From positions 169,973-233,972 of the forward strand of contig JBLIMV010000002.1 of the NCBI GenBank assembly GCA_047638395.1: a stretch of 64,000 nt of DNA, in the 5' to 3' direction. Under the pieces are notes generated by a model. The model worked only from the letters and a program-made list of their open reading frames with translations. It was not told where the DNA came from and searched no databases. Below, piece by piece: positions 25,658 through 34,170 of this stretch; position 1 is the stretch's first letter, and each line of letters begins with the position of its first letter. The position numbers and the translations under genes are program-made. The DNA is from CAXBCP01 sp047638395. Its GTDB lineage: Bacteria; Pseudomonadota; Alphaproteobacteria; MPNO01; UBA830.

Positions 25658-26827
25658 ATGGAACCTGTGACGATTATGGCGCTTTTCATCGCCGCCGCTG
25701 CTATTGGCGTGGCGGCATTTGCCCTTCTGCGCGGCAATGGCCGCAATGACGGCGCAGCGGACGAACGCACCGAACATATGACGCGGACGACCGAACGCCT
25801 GGTCGCCGCCCAGGCGGAACTCGCCGGGCGCCTGTCGCAGATTGCCGAGGCAGATGCGGCGAGCCAGAAGGCGTTGTCCGAGCGTCTGCAGAACCAGGAA
25901 ATCGCGATCACCAAAACGCTTGAAGCGCGTCTCGCGGATGTGAGCAAGAAAGTCGGTGATTCGCTGCAGCAATCCAGTGTCAAATCATCGGAGACCATGA
26001 CCAAGCTGCAGGAACGCCTGGCGGTGATCGATGTTGCGCAAAAAAATATCACCGGCCTGTCCGAACAAGTCGTCCAGCTGCAGGATGTCCTGTCCAATCG
26101 CCATGCGCGCGGCGCCTTTGGCGAAGTGCAGTTGCAGGACCTGGTGAAGTCCGCCCTGCCACCATCCGCCTATTCTTTTCAGCAGACCCTGACCAACGGC
26201 AAGCGGGTCGACTGCCTGCTGATGCTGCCCAACCCGCCGGGGGCCATCGCGGTCGATGCGAAGTTCCCGCTGGAAAGCTATCATGCGCTGCGTAACGCGA
26301 CGGACGATACAGCCAAAACCCAGCATTCCCGTGCCTTTGCGGCGGACGTATTGAAACACGTTCGCGATATTGCCGACCGCTATATCGTGCCGGGTGAAAC
26401 CGCCGAATCCGCCCTGATGTTTCTGCCATCCGAGGCGGTTTACGCGGAGCTTTATGCCAATCACCAGGCAACGGTAGAAAAATCCCACCGCGCCAAAGTC
26501 TGGATCGTTTCGCCGACGACGCTCATGGCGACGCTGAACACAATCCGCGCCGTCCTGAAGGATGCATCGATGCAGGAACAGGCCGGCGTCATCCAGACCG
26601 AAGTACGCAAGATGCTGATCGACGTGGAACGGATCGACGAGCGTGTCGGCAATCTCAAAAAGCACTTCAAACAGGCCGAAAAAGACATTGGCGACATCAG
26701 CATTTCGACCAACAAGGTCACCAGCCGCGGCGAGAAGATCGAGCAGATCGAACTTGGCGAAGGCGCCGACCCTGATGAGATCACCGCCGGTGCGGAAATC
26801 CATACGCTGGAGCGCGGCAACGGCTGA
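25658..26827 (+). CDS. rmuC: DNA recombination protein RmuC
   Basis: About 389 residues from ATG 25658. A single N-terminal membrane helix (IMALFIAAAAIGVAAFALL) is followed by a long coiled coil (about residues 40-150) and the RmuC nuclease-like core. The core has GAFGEVQLQDLVKSALP, VDCLLMLPNPPGAIAVDAKFPLE and the late FLPSEAVYAELYAN and VWIVSPTTLMATL. RmuC limits inversions at short inverted repeats and has been linked to phage defence. The open frame extends upstream to 25541 but that part is not family-like. Confidence 0.94.
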   Translation: MEPVTIMALFIAAAAIGVAAFALLRGNGRNDGAADERTEHMTRTTERLVAAQAELAGRLSQIAEADAASQKALSERLQNQEIAITKTLEARLADVSKKVGDSLQQSSVKSSETMTKLQERLAVIDVAQKNITGLSEQVVQLQDVLSNRHARGAFGEVQLQDLVKSALPPSAYSFQQTLTNGKRVDCLLMLPNPPGAIAVDAKFPLESYHALRNATDDTAKTQHSRAFAADVLKHVRDIADRYIVPGETAESALMFLPSEAVYAELYANHQATVEKSHRAKVWIVSPTTLMATLNTIRAVLKDASMQEQAGVIQTEVRKMLIDVERIDERVGNLKKHFKQAEKDIGDISISTNKVTSRGEKIEQIELGEGADPDEITAGAEIHTLERGNG

Positions 26828-26952
26828 TCGCGCCGACCAACTTCTGCCGCGCTCACCTGACTCGGCTGGTTCAACCAGGCGTCATTTGCACCCTGCAAAT
26901 ATGAATGAAATACTCCCCGAAGATATTTTGATCGCCCGTGGAGTTCCCCGAT

Positions 26953-28182
26953 ATGAAAGCATTCTGGCGTAGCCCCGTATTCGTTCTGTTTGCGGCAACG
27001 GCGATTATCCTGATTGCCAACGGTTCGCGTCAGAGCTTCGGGCTGTTTGTGGTCCCCATCAGTACCGATCTCGGTTGGGGCCGCAGTGAATTCGCGTGGG
27101 CGATTGCGATCCAGAATCTTGTCATGGGCTGCGCCGCCCCCTTTGTTGCCGCCCTTGGTGATCGCATCGGGCCCATCCGTGTGATTGCGGTATCTGCCGC
27201 CCTCTACGCGACCGGCATGGCGCTGATATCGATTTCGACAACACCGGAGAGCATGATCCTGTCGGCGGGCTTCGTGGTCGGGCTTGGGGCGGCCGGTGTC
27301 GGCTTCACCCTGCCGCTCGCCCTTGTGGGTCGCGTCGCGCCTGCACAGTCGCGGGTCTTATGGTTGGGCATTGTCACCGCGGGCGGATCCGCAGGGCAGT
27401 TCGTTTTTGCGCCGACCAGCACCGTGCTCATCGGATCCTTCGGCTGGTCCGAAGGGCTGGTGATCCTCGCCATCATGGTCGCGGTCGCCATTCCATTGGC
27501 GCTGTCGATGAAAGCAGGCAGCGCTGAAACGCTGGCCCAGCCGGACCATCAGAGCCTGTCCACAGCCCTACGCGAAGCCAGCCGGCACAGGGGATACTGG
27601 CTCCTGGTGATGGGTTTCTTCGTGTGTGGCTTCCATGTCCAGTTCGTCGGCACCCATCTTCCCGGTTTCCTGAACGACGCGGGCGCGGATGATTATCTCG
27701 CTGGCTGGGCGCTTGCCACGATCGGTCTGTTTAATATCGCCGGCACGATTATCGCCGGTCGCCTGGGATCGCGCTGGAGTAAGAAAAATCTGCTGTGCCT
27801 GTTGTATTTGTCCCGCGCGGCCCTGTTCATGACGTTCATATACCTGCCGGTAAACGCCGTAACGGTGCTGGGCTTCGCCGCCATTATGGGGCTCCTGTGG
27901 CTTTCCACGGTCCCCCTGACAAGCGGGATCGTCGCCCAGGTTTTCGGACCGAGATACATGGGAACGCTGTTCGGGATCGTGTTCCTGAGCCATCAATTGG
28001 GGAGCTTTACGGGCGTCGCCCTCGGCGGCATTCTGTACGACCTTTACGGCACCTATGAAGCTGTCTGGTGGATCGCAATCGCGCTGGGGGGCGTCGCAGC
28101 CCTTATCCACTGGGGAATCGACGAAGCACCTCTTGAACGCCCGGTTTCGGACCCAAGTAGTGCCGGTGAAAAGGCTGGCTGA
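26953..28182 (+). CDS. MFS transporter
   Basis: About 409 residues and 12 predicted helices. The N-terminus (NGSRQSFGLFVVPISTDLGW) and the loop after helix 2 (ALGDRIGPIRVIAVSAALYA) belong to the major facilitator superfamily branch that includes oxalate/formate- and monocarboxylate-like carriers. The ATG at 26953 follows GGAG at a proper distance; a GTG five codons earlier lies on the ribosome site itself. The substrate is unknown. The GlcG-like gene follows 66 bp downstream and may be co-transcribed, which hints at a small organic acid. Confidence 0.88.
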   Translation: MKAFWRSPVFVLFAATAIILIANGSRQSFGLFVVPISTDLGWGRSEFAWAIAIQNLVMGCAAPFVAALGDRIGPIRVIAVSAALYATGMALISISTTPESMILSAGFVVGLGAAGVGFTLPLALVGRVAPAQSRVLWLGIVTAGGSAGQFVFAPTSTVLIGSFGWSEGLVILAIMVAVAIPLALSMKAGSAETLAQPDHQSLSTALREASRHRGYWLLVMGFFVCGFHVQFVGTHLPGFLNDAGADDYLAGWALATIGLFNIAGTIIAGRLGSRWSKKNLLCLLYLSRAALFMTFIYLPVNAVTVLGFAAIMGLLWLSTVPLTSGIVAQVFGPRYMGTLFGIVFLSHQLGSFTGVALGGILYDLYGTYEAVWWIAIALGGVAALIHWGIDEAPLERPVSDPSSAGEKAG

Positions 28183-28248
28183 CGTACCGTCTTGCGCCGC
28201 CGATGGCGAACTGGAACACTCCCCACAACATAACGAAGGAGAGTTCCA

Positions 28249-28671
28249 ATGGCCGAAACGACCGCATCCCTGAAACTGACCCATGAAGGCGCACTTGCCG
28301 CGCTGAACGCCGGAATTGCAAAGGCGACCGCAATGGGACAGCCGCAATGCATTTCAATCGTCGATCCCGGTGGGCATCTGCTGGCATTTGTGCGGATGGA
28401 TGGTGCTTTTCACATGTCGCTCGAAACATCGCTGCGCAAGGCAAAGACGGCTGCGTGCTACGGCGCGCCGACAGGTGGGATGCAGGACGACGTTGCCATC
28501 AAACTCGCCCTCGGGACCGACGGCCAGCGAATCAATCTGCCGGGCGGATTGCCGATTATCGTCGACGGTCACTGCATCGGCGGGGTCGGTGTCGGATCCG
28601 GCACGGGCGAACAGGACCGTGAGGTCGCGACGCAGGCCATTGCCGCCATTCCGGGCTCTCAATCCTTCTGA
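28249..28671 (+). CDS. GlcG/HbpS (DUF336) family protein
   Basis: A 140-residue protein with the family pattern LTHEGALAALNAGIAKATAM, ISIVDPGGHLLAFVRMDGA, SLRKAKTAACYGAPT and PGGLPIIVDGHCIGGVGVGSG. HbpS homologues bind haem, and GlcG is encoded with glycolate oxidation genes; the biochemical role here is open. There is no signal peptide, so it is cytoplasmic. A good GAAGGAGAG ribosome site precedes the ATG. Confidence 0.9.
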   Translation: MAETTASLKLTHEGALAALNAGIAKATAMGQPQCISIVDPGGHLLAFVRMDGAFHMSLETSLRKAKTAACYGAPTGGMQDDVAIKLALGTDGQRINLPGGLPIIVDGHCIGGVGVGSGTGEQDREVATQAIAAIPGSQSF

Positions 28672-29158
28672 TCAAGCCCCGGTCAGGACGATCGGGAAAT
28701 CACCGCCGGTAGAACGGGGTCGATTTAACCAGTTGTCCACAGGACCCTGCCCGGACTCCGGGAAATCTGCGCGGTACTGCCCGTGCGGCGGGTTAATTTT
28801 GGTTAAAATTCAGAAATATTTACAGATTCATTACCCCCCAAAGCTAAACCCGTGATATTCTGTCTTTTGTCGGCTCACTCAAAAAATTGGGGTGTCGGCG
28901 GCTACAAAGTGTTCCGTCAGAAAACAACATCTGACCGGATACACGGCAGGATGGGACAGTAAGGGATAGCAATGCCACAGTGACCGACCTTCGGCTCAAG
29001 AAGGGACGGCCCAACTAAAAAATTGAACGAAAAAGGTATTGCCTGAGGCGATAAGCCAATGAGCGCGGATATTAAGAACAGGCCACGAAAAAGTGGCCGG
29101 GACACCTGACGATCTGACGACTGACTTACAACTTACGACGCAAAGAGGGAGCCTTTAA
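28672..29158. other. 487-bp intergenic region with small hairpins, no gene recognised
   Basis: No convincing reading frame. An AT-rich inverted repeat AATTTT-GGTT-AAAATT lies at 28795-28810, where the direct repeat GGTTAA also occurs twice 10 nt apart. GGCCAC-GAAAAA-GTGGCC at 29081-29098 forms a hairpin without a T-tract, about 60 nt before the zinc-finger microprotein. The second half may be its 5' leader. Confidence 0.5.
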
Positions 29159-29338
29159 ATGAGCGATTCGAACACCGGTTCATTGGATGCTGAAGAAATT
29201 GTCTTGGACCACCGCGCGGCCACGGACGTTCCGATCGACCGCAAATGCATGTCATGCAGTGAAAAGTTTGCAAGCGAGGGATGGCATAATCGTTTGTGCC
29301 TGCGCTGCCGGAAACGCAGCGAGCCCGATTTCGTCTAA
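29159..29338 (+). CDS. zinc-finger microprotein (CxxC...CxxC)
   Basis: A 59-residue protein starting at an ATG preceded by GAGGGAG and ending at TAA 29336-29338. The first half is acidic (DAEEIVLDHRAATDVPIDR). The second half carries CMSCSEKFASEGWHNRLCLR with CxxC pairs 14 residues apart, a small treble-clef or zinc-ribbon pattern, and a basic tail RCRKRSEPDFV. A strong terminator follows 18 nt downstream, so it forms a complete monocistronic unit. A DNA- or RNA-binding or regulatory role is plausible but unproven. Confidence 0.75.
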   Translation: MSDSNTGSLDAEEIVLDHRAATDVPIDRKCMSCSEKFASEGWHNRLCLRCRKRSEPDFV

Positions 29339-29356
29339 CCTCTGAAATTACGATCA

Positions 29357-29391
29357 CAAAAATCCCGGTGCATTGCGCCGGGATTTTTTTA
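29357..29391 (+). terminator. rho-independent terminator
   Basis: AAAAATCCCGG and CCGGGATTTTTTT form a stem around a short loop, with a run of seven T on the plus strand. It terminates the zinc-finger microprotein and isolates it from the peroxiredoxin gene. Confidence 0.9.
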
Positions 29392-29462
29392 TGCCCGCAT
29401 TCCGGAGTCGGCGTGTGAATGATAGGCTCTCACCGTAAACCCTAACCGATGGAGAATCCTGA

Positions 29463-29915
29463 ATGGCATTGATTGCTGCCGGCGTTGACGCGCCTGATTT
29501 CAGCCTCCCGAACCAGGACGGTGCTGCGGTGAAGAAAGACGACTTCACCGGCCGTTACGTCCTGCTCTGGTGGTACCCCAAAGCCGACACACCCGGCTGA
29601 ACGATCGAAGGCAACGGGTTCCGTGATAGAATCCAAGACTTTGAAGACCGTAACGCGGTCATCCTCGGCGTCAGCTATGACAGCGCCGCCGATAATGGTG
29701 CGTTTCGTGAAAAATTCTCGTTTCCCTATGACCTCGTAAGCGACGAGGACGGTGCGGTATCGATCGCTTATGGCGTATCGGAGCCGGACAGTGCCCGTTC
29801 GCCGCGCAAGTCGGTGCTGATCGGCCCCGATGGCAAGGTCGCTGCATCCTATGACGCGGTAAAACCGGCGGATCACCCCGCCGAAATCATCGCTGATCTG
29901 GACCGCCTGAAGTAG
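29463..29915 (+). CDS. peroxiredoxin (Bcp/PrxQ-like) with in-frame UGA at the peroxidatic residue: candidate selenoprotein
   Basis: Translating through one TGA (29598-29600) gives a complete 150-residue AhpC/TSA-type peroxiredoxin. It starts at an ATG with GGAG 8 nt upstream (MALIAAGVDAPDFSLPNQDG) and runs to TAG at 29913. The TGA is codon 46 and falls in PKADTPG-U-TIEGNGFRDR, exactly where the family has its peroxidatic cysteine (TPGCT). No other cysteine is encoded, so the enzyme would be of one-Sec type. The frame after the TGA is intact, has normal codon use and keeps family motifs (VILGVSYDS, FPYDLVSDEDGAV, KSVLIGPDGK). A SECIS-like hairpin follows at once. A nonsense pseudogene is the alternative, but precise placement argues for recoding. 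It would reduce peroxides in the cytoplasm. Confidence 0.75.
29601..29630 (+). promoter_or_regulatory. candidate bacterial SECIS element
   Basis: Directly after the UGA, ACGG (29614-29617), loop GUU (29618-29620) and CCGU (29621-29624) form a short apical hairpin. The loop begins with G-U at 18-19 nt from the UGA. Known bacterial SECIS elements lie inside the coding region with a guanine at the start of the apical loop about 16-37 nt after UGA, so position and loop agree. The lower stem is weak (GAU/AUC). Confidence 0.5.
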
Positions 29916-29938
29916 CGAATATCCACGAGAGCAATGCT

Positions 29939-29968
29939 TAGGGGCGGATCTTTGATCCGCCCCTTTTC
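29939..29968 (+). terminator. rho-independent terminator of the peroxiredoxin gene
   Basis: GGGGCGGATC (29941-29950), loop TTT and GATCCGCCCC (29954-29963) make a perfect 10-bp stem followed by TTTTCC. It lies 24 nt after the peroxiredoxin TAG. A dedicated terminator past the second stop codon supports the gene being expressed to its real end. Confidence 0.88.
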
Positions 29969-30044
29969 CGATAGGATATCCGGGGGCGAACAGGCCTCCG
30001 GAAACGCTGGACACGGCAGCGCCGGCATACGAAAGGAAGATGAA

Positions 30045-30497
30045 ATGATAAAAACCCGCATCCATGCGATTGCCGGAATCATAGCCTTTCTGACCATCCT
30101 GACGTTCTGGCTGTCCACCCTGGTATCGGAAATATTCGGCAGCCTTGCCGACATTGCACAGGTCAAAAACGCGATTCTGTGGGGCATGATTATCCTGGTC
30201 CCCTGCCTGATGCTGACCGGGGGGACCGGCGCGTCGCTGGGTAAACGACGGAACGATCCACGCGTTTCGGCGAAGAAAAAACGCATGCCGCTGATTGCCG
30301 GTAACGGCCTGGTCGTCCTGGTTCCCTCCGCGGTACTGCTGTCCTTCATGGCAAGTAACGGCGATTTCAGCACCGCGTTTTACGCCGTCCAGGCGCTCGA
30401 ACTGGTCGTCGGCACAGTTAACCTGACCCTGATGGGTCTCAATATCCGGGACGGTTTCGCACTGAGAAAACCGTTGCCGAAAGAACCGGCGACATAG
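30045..30497 (+). CDS. small polytopic membrane protein, function unknown
   Basis: A 150-residue protein from the ATG at 30045, preceded by GGAAGATG. Four hydrophobic segments are visible: IAGIIAFLTILTFWLSTL, ILWGMIILVPCLMLTG, LIAGNGLVVLVPSAVLLSFM and a weaker C-terminal one (VQALELVVGTVNLTLMGL). A basic cytoplasmic loop (KRRNDPRVSAKKKR) lies between helices 2 and 3. I do not recognise the family. It follows the peroxiredoxin terminator, so it is probably a separate transcription unit. Confidence 0.72.
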   Translation: MIKTRIHAIAGIIAFLTILTFWLSTLVSEIFGSLADIAQVKNAILWGMIILVPCLMLTGGTGASLGKRRNDPRVSAKKKRMPLIAGNGLVVLVPSAVLLSFMASNGDFSTAFYAVQALELVVGTVNLTLMGLNIRDGFALRKPLPKEPAT

Positions 30498-30581
30498 GTT
30501 GATGTCGGGCCGGCGCAAACACAGACTTTAAGAATCGGGCTATGCGCGATAGCCTGCCGGAAGCCCGACAAAGGATTCTGA

Positions 30582-31013
30582 ATGTTTGCCGCAACCGCCA
30601 TTACCGTTTTCATCAGCGCGCTCGTTATTCTGGTGCATTTCGAAATTATGACCTGGCTGACCAAGGCCGCCCGCACGGCCCGGTTGCCAACCCGGATCAG
30701 CCTGCTGCTTGGTGTCTTTGTTCTATTCGCGGCACATTCTCTCGAAGTCTGGATTTTTGCCGGGGGGCTGTATTTCGCGCGCGAAGTTGCTGAGCTCGGC
30801 GACCTGACCGGCGCATTCGACAGCAGCGCGCGGGATTATCTGTATATATCGCTGGTGAACTACACGACGCTCGGCTACGGCGAAATCGTGCCGACAGGAC
30901 ACCTGCGGACGATCTGCGGTTTCGAAGCCCTGATCGGCCTGCTGATGATGGCGTGGTCAGCGGCCTTCACCGTGTTCCGCCTGACTGACCGCTGGCGGGC
31001 AAACCTGGACTGA
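30582..31013 (+). CDS. two-pore-type potassium channel family protein
   Basis: A 143-residue membrane protein with helices at about 1-22, 40-65 and 105-130 and a pore loop carrying NYTTLGYGEIVP. TxGYG is the K+ selectivity filter of the ion-channel-2 superfamily. There is no cytosolic RCK domain, so it is a minimal channel that would assemble as a tetramer. AAGGA lies upstream of the ATG. Regulation is unknown. Confidence 0.88.
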   Translation: MFAATAITVFISALVILVHFEIMTWLTKAARTARLPTRISLLLGVFVLFAAHSLEVWIFAGGLYFAREVAELGDLTGAFDSSARDYLYISLVNYTTLGYGEIVPTGHLRTICGFEALIGLLMMAWSAAFTVFRLTDRWRANLD

Positions 31014-31036
31014 GGATCAGGCTTTAGGCCAGGCGA

Positions 31037-32413
31037 TCAGGTTCCCTCAAACAGGTTCCGGAAGAACGGGACGAGAAACCGTCCACCTGGGTCATGTGTC
31101 TGCCGAAGGGCCATGAACTGGCCGATCTCCGGCCCGAATGCCCTCTGCGCCTGTGCCGGCGTGATGGCCGGCGTCTGGTTAAACAGCGGCGTGCCATTAT
31201 GGCGGCTGCAGAACGCGTCATAGGCGACCAGGTAATCTTCCCAGCCCGGACCGCCGGTCGAAACGGGATCGAGCGTCAGCGCCGCGGATTTTCGTGTATA
31301 GGAAAACAGCGATTGGCGATCTTCGGCGATGTGATAGCCGACATTTAACAGATCGCAACGGAAGCCGGTTTCGGCATAATAGTCGCGGCAGAACCTGAAA
31401 TAGGCGCGCAGCGTGTCCGGATATTCGGCCCGCGGGAACGCCCAGATGCTGAACGTATAGGCGCTGAAGCCCCCCACATCCGGGTAGCGGATGATCTGGT
31501 CGGCGGGGCTCGTCGATGCTCCCCGCAGCAGCTTCGCCGCCATCAGTAACGTCAGCCGGTTCATCATGTTCAGCAGAAAACCGCGCAGGCGCCGAAACGG
31601 CACATAGCCGGTCACGATTTTGCTGAAGCCCGGGCCGAGCTTGCTCCAGACGAAATTCCGCAGGCGCCATTGCCACGCATTGGCCCGCACCGGCGGCGTA
31701 CCCTCCGAGCGGTATTCGACCATTACGCGGTCAAGGAACGGAAACAGATAGAGCATGATTGACCGGTCGCCGGCGACCAGGTCGTCCAGATTGTCGGCGA
31801 ATTCATCCACGCTGTAGCGAATATGTTCGACCGCCATCGGTGCGATTTCCTTGACCCGGAACGTGACCTCGTAAATCACGCCAAGCATGCCGTAGCTCGA
31901 TCGCATCGCCGCCATCAGATCGCCATCGGCCTCCGTGACCTCTATCAGGTCGCCCCCAGCATCGACGGCCTTGATGCCGATTGCGTAGGACGCAACCTGA
32001 CCGAACTCCCAGCCTTCGGCCGCAGAGAAGAACGACGCATCCTTGGTGCCGCCGCAGGCACCGCTACCCACCGTCATGTTGCCGATCTCGACATTGACGT
32101 AGAATTGCAACCCTTCGCGTTCGAGCGCCTTCGCGGCATCGATATGCAGCACCCCCGCCTGCATGGTGATGGTCATCGCCACGCGGTCGATCCCAAGGAT
32201 TTTGTTCATCTGTGTCATGTCGATGACGGTGCCGCCCTCGTTCACGACGCAGCGGGTCGTCGAATGGTGCGAACCCTTCACCCGCACCGGGCCAGGGTAT
32301 TTTCCCCGATCCTTAACAATCCGGACGATGTCCGCGACGCTTCGTGCATATTCGAGCGAATATGCGTGATACGTGACTTCGCGCTTCCAGTTCTGCAGAC
32401 GCACCTGTGCCAT
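31037..32413 (-). CDS. FAD-binding oxidoreductase (aldonolactone oxidase-like)
   Basis: A 458-residue flavoprotein of the VAO/PCMH fold. The N-terminal FAD-binding_4 domain (about 20-195) has VRVKGSHHSTTRCVVNEGGT, MTMQAGVLHIDAAKALE-like pyrophosphate-contact segments and VNVEIGNMTVGSGACGGT. The C-terminal part ends with HDPGGRFLVPFFRNLF, resembling D-arabinono-1,4-lactone and gulonolactone oxidases. The expected reaction is oxidation of an alcohol or lactone using O2 or another acceptor. The substrate is not evident from neighbours. Confidence 0.85.
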   Translation of the reverse strand: MAQVRLQNWKREVTYHAYSLEYARSVADIVRIVKDRGKYPGPVRVKGSHHSTTRCVVNEGGTVIDMTQMNKILGIDRVAMTITMQAGVLHIDAAKALEREGLQFYVNVEIGNMTVGSGACGGTKDASFFSAAEGWEFGQVASYAIGIKAVDAGGDLIEVTEADGDLMAAMRSSYGMLGVIYEVTFRVKEIAPMAVEHIRYSVDEFADNLDDLVAGDRSIMLYLFPFLDRVMVEYRSEGTPPVRANAWQWRLRNFVWSKLGPGFSKIVTGYVPFRRLRGFLLNMMNRLTLLMAAKLLRGASTSPADQIIRYPDVGGFSAYTFSIWAFPRAEYPDTLRAYFRFCRDYYAETGFRCDLLNVGYHIAEDRQSLFSYTRKSAALTLDPVSTGGPGWEDYLVAYDAFCSRHNGTPLFNQTPAITPAQAQRAFGPEIGQFMALRQTHDPGGRFLVPFFRNLFEGT

Positions 32414-32621
32414 GGCTGAAATACCTCCCTGTTTTCAGCACCGGCAACGCGGTTTTGAGCCTACCTCATAACGCACCGACGCCCGGCGCTGTCCAAATCA
32501 TGCCCTGTTGCGATCCGGCCTGTAAAGCCGCCGGCCGCTGTAGCATGAGGGTTGCGATGGCAGCACGGGCGTCTATCCTGACCGCGTGCGTGCTGACATG
32601 GACCATTCGGGAGGCGACGGA

Positions 32622-33233
32622 ATGAAACGATATTCGGTGTTATTCTGCCTCGCCCTTCTCGTGGCATTGACCTCGGGGCCGTCGGTCACCTTCGCCCATG
32701 GCGGCGGACTTGACGGTCAGGGATGTCATCACAACCGCAAAGCAGGCGGATATCACTGCCACCGGGGGCCGCTGGCGGGTAAATCTTTCGAGTCCAAATC
32801 CGATGCCGCACGCGCGCTCAGCCGACCGGTCACACCGCGCACGATCGTCGGCAAAGCCAACATTATCGACGGCGATACGATTGAAATCTCCGGCAGGCAG
32901 ATCGATCTTTTCGGTATCAGTGCACCAAAACCCGGTCAGTTCTGCGAAGCCGCGGGCAAAAAATGGGCCTGCGGCCAGAACGCCACCTTTGGCCTGTCAG
33001 CCATTATCGAGCGCCAATGGGTCCACTGTCATCCCAAAACACCGGATACTAATGGGCGGATCGCTGCCGTCTGCAGGCTGGCAGGCGCCAACGGGCCCGA
33101 CGTCAATGCCGCCATGGTCAGGCAGGGATGGGCGCAGGCCGACCGGCGCGGCACCGCCCCGTATCTGACGGAAGAAAAGGCGGCACGCGCTGCGAAGGCC
33201 GGTATCTGGGTCGGTCAGGACAGCGCGCGTTAA
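32622..33233 (+). CDS. secreted YHYH-motif thermonuclease-family protein
   Basis: About 203 residues from ATG 32622, preceded by GGGAGGCGACGGA. An N-terminal signal peptide (MKRYSVLFCLALLVALTSG) is followed by a YHYH segment with HGGGLDGQGCHHNRK and GGYHCHRG. A staphylococcal-nuclease-like domain comes next (about 75-200), with VGKANIIDGDTIEISGRQID and LFGISAPKPGQFC. YHYH plus SNase is a recurring secreted combination in proteobacteria. It probably acts on nucleic acid outside the cytoplasm; catalytic residues are not verified one by one. An in-frame ATG-like start at 32586 lacks a signal-like beginning. Confidence 0.85.
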   Translation: MKRYSVLFCLALLVALTSGPSVTFAHGGGLDGQGCHHNRKAGGYHCHRGPLAGKSFESKSDAARALSRPVTPRTIVGKANIIDGDTIEISGRQIDLFGISAPKPGQFCEAAGKKWACGQNATFGLSAIIERQWVHCHPKTPDTNGRIAAVCRLAGANGPDVNAAMVRQGWAQADRRGTAPYLTEEKAARAAKAGIWVGQDSAR

Positions 33234-33264
33234 GGGCCGCTGCCCCGCACCGGGATCACCGCAC

Positions 33265-34110
33265 TTAAGACTGACCGCCGCTGCAATTGATCACGTCGCC
33301 GGTGACGAAGCTTGCATCATCGGAGGCCAGAAAGGCGACGGCGGCTGCATGCTCATCCGGCACGCCACGCCGGGACAGGGATTGCTGAGTGCGGATGTCC
33401 GCGACCATTTCCTGGCGGAATTCATCAGCCTGTTCCTGCGCCAGATCTTCCGCCATGACACCCTGGCCAAGGGACAGTCGCGGCGTTATCCGGTCCGGAA
33501 TATCGGTGCCGCCCGGCGACAGCGTGTTCACCCGAATGCCATACCGCCCGTATTCCATGGCCAGCACCTTACCGAGCGCGAGGATCCCCCCTTTGCTGGA
33601 GGCATACGGCGCGCGATAGAGACCGCGCACCGATTGCGAACCGATGTTGATGATCGAGCCTGCATTCTGTTCCATCATGATCGGCAGCACGGCCCGGCAC
33701 CCCCACAGGGTCGGCATCAGCGAGCGCTCGAGCTCCAGCTTCACCTCGTCTTCGCTGTAGAGATGAAACGGCTTCATCCAGATCGTACCGCCCACATTGT
33801 TGACGAGCACATCGATCCGCCCGAACGCCGTCATCGCCGCGTCCATCATCTCCTCGGCGCCGGCAAATGTGCTCAGATCGACAAGCGTCTTGATCGCCTC
33901 GACACCATGCGCAAGCAGTTCATCGGTCGTCTGGGTGGCGCCCTCATCGACCCGGTCGGCAACGACAATTTTCCCGCCTTCCTGTCCGAGCCGCCGGGCA
34001 ATCGCCTGCCCGATGCCCTGACCGGCGCCGGTGACGACACATACCTTATTCTTTAACCGGCGCGCGCCGGCGGCTTTTGGATCGAGTTCATCAGTCACAT
34101 TCAACTCCAT
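33265..34110 (-). CDS. SDR-family dehydrogenase, BenD-like
   Basis: A 281-residue short-chain dehydrogenase: VVTGAGQGIGQAIARRL near residues 25-41 for NAD(P), NNVGG, catalytic Ser in INIGSQSVRG, and Tyr and Lys in YASSKGG. Overall it resembles dihydroxycyclohexadiene carboxylate (benzoate diol) dehydrogenases, which rearomatise the product of ring dioxygenases. A Rieske oxygenase gene lies just upstream on the same strand, which suits that role. The first 15-20 residues are an extension. Assignment to a specific diol is inference. Confidence 0.85.
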   Translation of the reverse strand: MELNVTDELDPKAAGARRLKNKVCVVTGAGQGIGQAIARRLGQEGGKIVVADRVDEGATQTTDELLAHGVEAIKTLVDLSTFAGAEEMMDAAMTAFGRIDVLVNNVGGTIWMKPFHLYSEDEVKLELERSLMPTLWGCRAVLPIMMEQNAGSIINIGSQSVRGLYRAPYASSKGGILALGKVLAMEYGRYGIRVNTLSPGGTDIPDRITPRLSLGQGVMAEDLAQEQADEFRQEMVADIRTQQSLSRRGVPDEHAAAVAFLASDDASFVTGDVINCSGGQS

Positions 34111-34170
34111 TGGTAGCGCGCCGCCAAAACCCCGGGCCTGAGCGATGCTGTTTTTGATTTTCGATTCAGG

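Noticed and set aside
29463..29600. Peroxiredoxin as a simple nonsense pseudogene
   Set aside because: The stop is exactly at the peroxidatic codon, there is no other lesion in 150 codons, and a hairpin and terminator fit an expressed gene. Kept as a selenoprotein candidate, with the pseudogene as the alternative.
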